Source of the DNA: DATLOJ01 sp035536315
GTDB taxonomy: Bacteria > Actinomycetota > CADDZG01 > JAHWKV01
Length of the DNA: 9,844 nucleotides
NCBI GenBank assembly: GCA_035536315.1
Contig: DATLOJ010000047.1
Span: 1 to 9,844, forward strand
Direction: 5' to 3'
Position numbers and translations under genes: made by a program. This document shows positions 6,445 through 9,844 of the stretch, one piece after another. The stretch's first letter is position 1. Each line of letters starts with the position of its first letter. The notes below the pieces were generated by a model. The model worked only from the letters and a program-made list of their open reading frames with translations, made no database searches and was not told the DNA's origin.

Positions 6445-7548
6445 CTAGTTCCTTCCGGCCCGCATCTTCCTCGCAGAGGCAACGCCCGCAATGGTGGCAG
6501 CCAGGGGCAGAATCGCCTTTCTTCCGAAGTCGGAAAGCTCTCCCCTCCCGGCTGCCCGGTACACCGATAGCTCGGGCCTGACCTTCAGGAAAACACTTCT
6601 TCCCAGGACCGATTCGACGTCGGCAATCGACACATCGCCGCGCGCAAACTGATTCACGACAACGTCAATTCGCGTCTCCGTTCCCTGCAGCAGACGAAGC
6701 ACCTCGCGCGATCTTCGCAGTGACAGCAGATCCGCCGTCAGGACGAGTACCAGCCTCGAGGACTCGTGCGCGACGGCAAGTGCGAGCTCCGAATAACCGG
6801 AAGGAAGATCCACGACGACGTGATCGGTCGACTCCATGAGCGAATGCAGAATGCGCACCGCTTCCTGCGGCTTCACAAGGCCCCCCTCTCCCGGAAGGCC
6901 GGGGGCCAGAATTGCCTTGAAAGGTCCCGAAGTGATCGCAACGCTATCCACAGTGGCTGGGTTCAGCTCGTCGGCCACGCGCATCAGATCGGCAAAGCTT
7001 TTCGTCTCGTCCTCTGCGCCCAGCAGGGCCGACTGGTCGCCGTGATCCAGATCGAGATCGACCAGCAGGCACTTGAACCCAAGGCCCCCGATTCCAAGAG
7101 CAAGGTGGGCGGCGACCGTCGTCGCTCCCCCGCCCCCTTTGGGCGACCAGACCGCAGTCAGGTTTCCCGCCGGCGCGCCAGCCGGACGGGCCTCGACATC
7201 TCTTTCGACAAGTTCTGAAAGAAGAGGTTTCTCCTTAGGCCACTGGACGAAGCCGCGCGCGCCCAGCTTTATGGCGGCCCGCAGAACATCGGCCTTGTCC
7301 TGTCTTGAGATGACGACGAAGCGCGAAGATCCCGCCGCAGGGTGGGACGAGAGCTCGAGGGCCAGGCCCTCGGACAGCAGCACGGCATCTGGATTCGTAT
7401 CGGCAGCTACCTTCATCAGCTCTTCGATCGTGCGTGCCGATGCCGCGAGGCGCCAGTGCGGAACCTCTTCCAGGTAACGGACGATCTCATCGAGAAGAAA
7501 GGGGTCGTCGGATGCAACGACGACGACCGGCGCGAGCCTTCCCTTCAT
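6445..7548 (-). CDS. cpaE: CpaE/TadZ-type pilus localisation ATPase
   Basis: This 367-residue protein has two domains. Residues 1-115 form a receiver-like N-terminal domain (VVVVASDDPFLLDEIVRYL, then GARGFVQWPKEKPLLSELV). Residues 128-350 form a MinD/ParA-like deviant Walker domain. The Walker motif reads SPKGGGGATT (135-144). The signature lysine K137 is kept, but the usual P-loop GKT lysine is replaced by Ala142, as is common in CpaE/TadZ proteins that bind ATP weakly and act as polar anchors. DLDLDHGDQSALLG and HVVVDLPSG (243-251) follow. I start at the ATG at 7548, with GGGGGA seven bases upstream; a TTG at 7563 adds five residues. Its cluster counterpart is Rv3660c. Here it is separated from cpaF by a 1.5-kb opposite-strand gene, so it needs its own promoter, for which I see no clear match. 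Confidence 0.92.
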   Translation of the reverse strand: MKGRLAPVVVVASDDPFLLDEIVRYLEEVPHWRLAASARTIEELMKVAADTNPDAVLLSEGLALELSSHPAAGSSRFVVISRQDKADVLRAAIKLGARGFVQWPKEKPLLSELVERDVEARPAGAPAGNLTAVWSPKGGGGATTVAAHLALGIGGLGFKCLLVDLDLDHGDQSALLGAEDETKSFADLMRVADELNPATVDSVAITSGPFKAILAPGLPGEGGLVKPQEAVRILHSLMESTDHVVVDLPSGYSELALAVAHESSRLVLVLTADLLSLRRSREVLRLLQGTETRIDVVVNQFARGDVSIADVESVLGRSVFLKVRPELSVYRAAGRGELSDFGRKAILPLAATIAGVASARKMRAGRN

Positions 7549-7551
7549 GCG

Positions 7552-7639
7552 GCATTCCCCCAATGCGTGTCGAGGGGAAGTGACCCTTAGCTTTTACAAC
7601 TTCCTGCGGGCGGGCGGTATCCCCCTTTCGGGAGATGCC
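7552..7639 (+). promoter_or_regulatory. C-loop hairpins in the cpaE-HAD gap; possible small RNA
   Basis: GCATT-CCCCC-AATGC (7552-7566) is a perfect 5-bp hairpin whose loop is five C. GGTATC (7616-7621) pairs with GATGCC (7634-7639), including one G-T pair, around a loop starting CCCC. The first hairpin read on the other strand puts the GGGGG of the cpaE ribosome site into the loop, which could modulate cpaE translation. The gap between CpaE and HAD genes is, as I recall, where mycobacteria encode the 6C (B11) small RNA, which is defined by two C-loop hairpins. The loops here have five C, not six, and I see no terminator after them. Confidence 0.3.
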
Positions 7640-7655
7640 TTCTGGCGCCGGTCGC

Positions 7656-7661
7656 TATCAT
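7656..7661 (+). promoter_or_regulatory. -10 box at leaderless distance from the HAD gene
   Basis: TATCAT matches the -10 consensus in five of six positions and ends 8 nt before the ATG at 7670. There is no convincing -35 and no strong ribosome site, so the HAD mRNA probably starts at or next to its ATG. Confidence 0.42.
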
Positions 7662-7669
7662 CGCCGGAA

Positions 7670-8464
7670 ATGGAAGCTGCCTATTTCGACCTGGACAAGA
7701 CGATCATCGCCCGCTCGAGCGGGCTGGCCCTCGGGCGCGACCTGTATCGCGAGGGGTTCATCGGAAAGCGCATTCTGCTGCGCGGAGTCGCCGCTCAGTT
7801 CGCTTACCTGCTCGTCGGTGCGGACGAGAACAAGATGGAGCGGATGCGGCAAAAGGCCCTGTCGATGACCAAAGGCTGGGAGAAGGCGCGAATCGAGCAG
7901 CTCGTCGAGGACGTGATGGGTGAGGTGATTACCCCCATCATCTACAAGGAAGCGGTCGACCTGATCGCGAAGCATCAAGCGGGAGGCCGGAAGGTTTACA
8001 TCGTCTCGTCGTCACCGCACGAGATCGTCGCCCCCATCGGCAAGATGCTCGAGGTAGACGGCGTAATCGCAAGTGCCGGGAAGGTCGACGATGAAGGCCG
8101 GTATGTCGGAGAGCTCGACTTCTACTGCTACGGCCCCCACAAGGCGGAGGTCATAAAAGAGAGAGCGCAGGCAGAAGGCATCGATCTCAAAGGCTCGTAC
8201 GCGTATTCCGACTCGATCACCGACCTGCCGATGCTCGAGGAGGTGGGCAACCCCGTTGCAGTGAACCCGGACAGAGCGTTGAGGAGAATCGCCCTCGAGA
8301 GGAAGTGGCCCGTAGTGAACTTCTCGAACCCGGTGACCCTTCGAAAAAAGCTCGCATCCTTCAACCCTCCACGCTCGACCGTAGTTTCCGGCGGGATAGC
8401 GCTGTCCGTTGCTGCAGCAGCCGCCGGATACTTTTGGCTGAGGCGCCGCGCTCAGGAGGGCTAG
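7670..8464 (+). CDS. HAD-IB family hydrolase with C-terminal membrane helix (Rv3661-like)
   Basis: This 264-residue phosphoserine-phosphatase-like HAD enzyme has all four motifs. Motif I is DLDKT (7-11; Asp7 nucleophile, Asp9 acid/base). Motif II is the Ser run VSSSP (112-116). Lys158 lies in GPHKAEVI. Motif IV is YSDSITDLPML (179-189; Asp181, Asp185). A helical cap lies between motifs I and II (about 25-90). Residues 236-256 form a hydrophobic Ala/Gly-rich helix followed by LRRR, suggesting a tail anchor with the catalytic domain in the cytoplasm. I start at the ATG at 7670 because it sits just before the conserved motif and fits a leaderless promoter; the frame is open back to 7547, but that part is inter-genic in character. 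The substrate is unknown. Mycobacterial Rv3661 lies in the same divergent position next to CpaE. Confidence 0.88.
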   Translation: MEAAYFDLDKTIIARSSGLALGRDLYREGFIGKRILLRGVAAQFAYLLVGADENKMERMRQKALSMTKGWEKARIEQLVEDVMGEVITPIIYKEAVDLIAKHQAGGRKVYIVSSSPHEIVAPIGKMLEVDGVIASAGKVDDEGRYVGELDFYCYGPHKAEVIKERAQAEGIDLKGSYAYSDSITDLPMLEEVGNPVAVNPDRALRRIALERKWPVVNFSNPVTLRKKLASFNPPRSTVVSGGIALSVAAAAAGYFWLRRRAQEG

Positions 8465-8471
8465 AGCAGCC

Positions 8472-8774
8472 TCAGCGATTGAGGGTAAGGCCGAGCAAGC
8501 CAATCGCAAGAACCAGGGCCGGAAGACCGATCATCAGCGCAGCCCGGGAATACTCCGGAAGCAAGAGTCGCATCAGCAAGAACGGTCCGCCCACACAGAC
8601 CAGCAGCGCGGCTGCGAGTGCGGCGACGTAATACCAGCGAGGCCCCTCGTCGCGTGGTGGAAAGCCCTGGACCTCGAAGAGGATGGCAAGCAAGCTTCCG
8701 GCCGCGAAAAGAGCTCCGGCGGCAAATCCGATCACCACAATCACCCAGCGCGCTGCGGTCCTTCGAGCCTTCAT
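8472..8774 (-). CDS. Small three-helix membrane protein, family not recognised
   Basis: This 100-residue protein starts MKARRTAARW, giving a positive, cytoplasmic N-terminus. Three hydrophobic segments follow at about 11-33, 47-70 and 77-97. A polar loop with QGFPPRDEGPRWYY lies between helices 1 and 2 and is probably extracytoplasmic. The ATG at 8774 has AAAGG about eight bases upstream. The gene converges on the HAD gene with only 7 bp between stop codons, and a small CCTCA/TGAGG inverted repeat (8470-8484) covers its own stop. It diverges from the secreted protein at 8912. I recognise no family and infer no function. Confidence 0.72.
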   Translation of the reverse strand: MKARRTAARWVIVVIGFAAGALFAAGSLLAILFEVQGFPPRDEGPRWYYVAALAAALLVCVGGPFLLMRLLLPEYSRAALMIGLPALVLAIGLLGLTLNR

Positions 8775-8804
8775 GCGGGGGCCTTTGGTCTCAAAATGTG
8801 CGAC

Positions 8805-8833
8805 TTTTCAACACAAGCCGGACAGGCTAGTTT
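8805..8833 (+). promoter_or_regulatory. Candidate promoter of the secreted Cys/GKS-repeat protein
   Basis: TTTTCA (8805-8810) and TAGTTT (8828-8833) have exactly 17 bp between them. Transcription would start near 8840, leaving a leader of about 70 nt that includes the GAAGGAG ribosome site. The match to the housekeeping consensus is moderate: four of six at -35, and only the TANNNT pattern at -10. Confidence 0.35.
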
Positions 8834-8850
8834 GTTCTGCACTCAAGAAC
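8834..8850. repeat. Inverted repeat over the predicted transcription start
   Basis: GTTCT (8834-8838) and AGAAC (8846-8850) are perfect 5-bp complementary arms around seven bases. They lie immediately downstream of the candidate -10 box of the 8912 gene, a usual place for a repressor operator. A 5-bp repeat can arise by chance. Confidence 0.25.
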
Positions 8851-8911
8851 TGGCCCCCACAGGTCGATTCAACAACAAGACCTCTCGGAAATTCGAAGGA
8901 GTGATCGTCAA

Positions 8912-9484
8912 TTGAAGACTTTCAGGAAATACCTCGCATCGAGCGCATTGATCGCCGGATTTTTGCTTTTCGGTTCCACCGCCCTGGCGCTTGTCGCCGC
9001 GGGAAAGGGTGAGCAGCCCGAGTCACTTCCGGGTGTTGCATCACAGACGGCAGTGGCAAAGCAGGACGAACAGAGGTTGGAGACAGCCGAACTGGACGAT
9101 GAAATCGCGGGCCAGGCAAACGATGAGGCCGAGGAGGCTGCAGGCCCGAACCACGGCCACTGCGTGTCCTACTGGAACCACCAGGCGAAGGATGCCGGGC
9201 TAAAGGGCAAGGCGCGAGGCGAGTTCGTATCTGCGATCGCCAAGGATGAGGCTGCGGTTTCCAACAAGGTCGAGGATGGAGGAACTCCCGACTCAACGTG
9301 TGACTTCGGCGACGAGCTCGCTACCGCGCTCGCCGCGCAGAGCGCGTCCGACGACGATGGAAGCAAGGGCAAGTCGGGCGAAGAGCGGGGCAAGTCTGCG
9401 GGCAAGGGCAAGTCCGGCGAGGAGCACGGCAAGTCTGGCCAGGAACACGGCAAGTCTGCGGGCAAGGGCCAAGCGCCCAGCTAA
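8912..9484 (+). CDS. Secreted protein with two cysteines and a Gly-Lys-Ser repeat tail
   Basis: This 190-residue protein is read from a TTG start, the only in-frame start after the GAAGGAG ribosome site (8895-8901). Residues 1-26 are a clear signal peptide: basic MKTFRKY, then ASSALIAGFLLFGSTALA with an A-X-A cleavage site. An acidic linker (about 31-78) follows. A conserved-looking core at 79-131 holds HGHCVSYWNHQAKDAGLKGK and ends TPDSTCDFG. Its Cys84 and Cys130 could form the only disulfide. The tail (152-186) consists of GKSGEE, HGKSAG and related units and is strongly cationic and probably disordered. Export across the membrane is likely; the role is unknown. A basic repeat tail could bind nucleic acid, polyanionic wall polymers or phosphate, but that is speculation. 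I recognise the core only as a type seen in uncharacterised actinobacterial proteins. Confidence 0.8.
   Translation: MKTFRKYLASSALIAGFLLFGSTALALVAAGKGEQPESLPGVASQTAVAKQDEQRLETAELDDEIAGQANDEAEEAAGPNHGHCVSYWNHQAKDAGLKGKARGEFVSAIAKDEAAVSNKVEDGGTPDSTCDFGDELATALAAQSASDDDGSKGKSGEERGKSAGKGKSGEEHGKSGQEHGKSAGKGQAPS
9365..9469 (+). repeat. In-gene tandem repeat encoding the GKS tail
   Basis: Degenerate units of about 30 bp encode GKS-rich decapeptides. One 21-bp stretch beginning GGCAAGTCTGCGGGCAAGG is duplicated exactly at 9389-9409 and 9449-9469, a 60-bp period. This supports recent internal duplication and predicts length variation between strains. Confidence 0.75.
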
Positions 9485-9509
9485 AGACGGCCTCTGCCTT
9501 CGCGATAAA

Positions 9510-9640
9510 GGGAGAGTGATGACCAAGCGTCCTCAACTCCAAGCTCTAGGCTTGCGGCCTGAGCATGCCTCCCGTGGCTAGCCGGGCGTGGGTATCACTC
9601 TCCCGAAACGGGATGCTACTCCTGCCCAAGCCCCAGTAGC
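9510..9640 (+). ncRNA. Structured intergenic segment: long-range stem plus two hairpins
   Basis: GGGAGAGTGAT (9510-9520) and ATCACTCTCCC (9594-9604) are perfect 11-bp complementary arms. Pairing can extend by a G-T pair and CC/GG past one bulged A. They enclose about 70 nt with two inner hairpins: CAAGC/GCTTG (9540-9554) and CCCG/CGGG (9571-9586). Beyond the right arm come TCCCG-AAA-CGGGA (9601-9613) and GCTACT/AGTAGC (9615-9640). The first of these shares bases 9601-9604 with the long stem, so the two cannot form together. No ORF with a credible start occupies the segment. It could be a 3'-UTR structure or terminator of the secreted-protein gene, a small RNA, or a short element with 11-bp terminal inverted repeats. 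No known RNA family is recognised. Confidence 0.42.
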
Positions 9641-9651
9641 AAAGCCTGACT

Positions 9652-9657
9652 TACTAT
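9652..9657 (+). promoter_or_regulatory. -10 box at leaderless distance from the 9664 gene
   Basis: TACTAT fits TANNNT and ends 6 nt before the ATG at 9664, which has no ribosome site upstream. There is no recognisable -35. Confidence 0.38.
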
Positions 9658-9663
9658 GAGTTC

Positions 9664-9844
9664 ATGACAACCCGGAAGCTACCGATGATCGGCGAGTCAC
9701 TCGGCTGCAGCTTGGAGGGGCAGGACCTCTCGGACAGAGTCGGCGACTGGGCCCGGTTGATGGCGCGAGCAACCAGCAGGCGAGTCGAAAAAGGCCGAAT
9801 CGTTGCGACATTCCCCCGTGAACAAGGTCTCCTGGATCAGCTGC
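9664..9844 (+). CDS. N-terminal part of a small conserved hypothetical protein (cut by window edge)
   Basis: Sixty codons are open to the window end. The start reads MTTRKLPMIGESLGCSLEGQ and continues with DLSDRVGDWARLMARATSRR and GRIVATFPREQGLLDQL. The pattern of C-S-L, then D-L-x-x-R and W-x-x-L, a G-x-x-x-x-F strand, then a helix ending in Leu resembles the start of a family of roughly 100-residue actinobacterial proteins. That family normally continues with a Glu-x-x-Cys-Cys-x-Phe segment, which would lie outside the window. I know no established function for that family. There is no Shine-Dalgarno; a -10 box at leaderless distance supports this ATG. An ATG eight bases upstream is in another frame and stops after three codons. 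Confidence 0.62.
   Translation, partial: MTTRKLPMIGESLGCSLEGQDLSDRVGDWARLMARATSRRVEKGRIVATFPREQGLLDQL

Noticed and set aside
7547..7669. Longer start for the HAD hydrolase at 7547
   Set aside because: It would begin inside the divergent cpaE start region, add 41 residues without family resemblance, and ignore the -10 box placed just before 7670.
9365..9469. CRISPR-like array from regularly spaced GGCAAGTC units
   Set aside because: The units are in frame within a signal-peptide protein and differ by codon-level changes, with no unique spacers.
9510..9604. tRNA-Sec-like or other tRNA gene, because of the long acceptor-like stem
   Set aside because: There is no T-arm GTTCRANYC sequence, no CCA-type end and no proper anticodon arm.
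9517..9609. Hammerhead ribozyme, because TGATGA and GAAAC are both present
   Set aside because: The two core strands are not joined by the required stem II: the GAAA follows the outer stem instead, and the preceding base of the CUGAUGA core is wrong.

Overview
This is a GC-rich window from an actinomycete-like genome (phylum Actinomycetota; I cannot place the class). The main evidence is gene order. Read on the minus strand from 7548 down to 382, the genes are CpaE, (an unrelated plus-strand gene), CpaF, TadB, TadC, Flp/DUF4244-type pilin, TadE, and a second TadE-like protein. A HAD-IB phosphatase-like gene sits divergently beside CpaE. This matches the Tad-type secretion/pilus cluster that mycobacteria carry as Rv3660c to Rv3654c, with Rv3661 as the divergent HAD gene. 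Leaderless-looking plus-strand genes and TTG/GTG starts fit the same phylum.

Layout. Positions 1-161 hold the start of a minus-strand membrane or secreted protein cut by the window edge. Positions 382-4720 are a tight minus-strand Tad operon: CpaF, TadB and TadC overlap by a few bases; a 222-bp C-rich gap precedes the pilin; the pilin, TadE and TadE-like genes are 3-7 bp apart. Positions 4858-6366 hold a complete plus-strand acyl-CoA ligase lodged between cpaF and cpaE. A complex hairpin with three alternating copies of one 11-mer (6373-6433) separates it from the convergent cpaE. Positions 7670-8464 encode the HAD-IB hydrolase. A small three-helix membrane protein (8774-8472, minus) converges on it. 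Positions 8912-9484 encode a secreted protein with two cysteines and a Gly-Lys-Ser-rich repeat tail. A strongly structured intergenic stretch follows (9510-9640). A plus-strand gene truncated by the window end starts at 9664.

How the genes work together. CpaF (hexameric ATPase), TadB and TadC (inner-membrane platform) and CpaE (localisation ATPase) would assemble or export the pilin and the TadE pseudopilin. Both of these carry the canonical G|XXXXE prepilin-peptidase site. No prepilin peptidase, CpaB/RcpC or secretin is present here. The acyl-CoA ligase and HAD enzyme are probably metabolic rather than parts of the pilus machine, but the HAD gene is a conserved neighbour.

The most interesting items are non-coding: the structured segment after 9484 with mutually exclusive pairings, the C-run twin hairpins before the pilin gene, C-loop hairpins in the cpaE-HAD gap, the three-copy switchable terminator, and three plus-strand genes whose -10 boxes lie 6-8 nt before the ATG, as expected for leaderless transcripts. 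I found no fully new protein system; the secreted Cys/GKS-repeat protein is the least explained gene.
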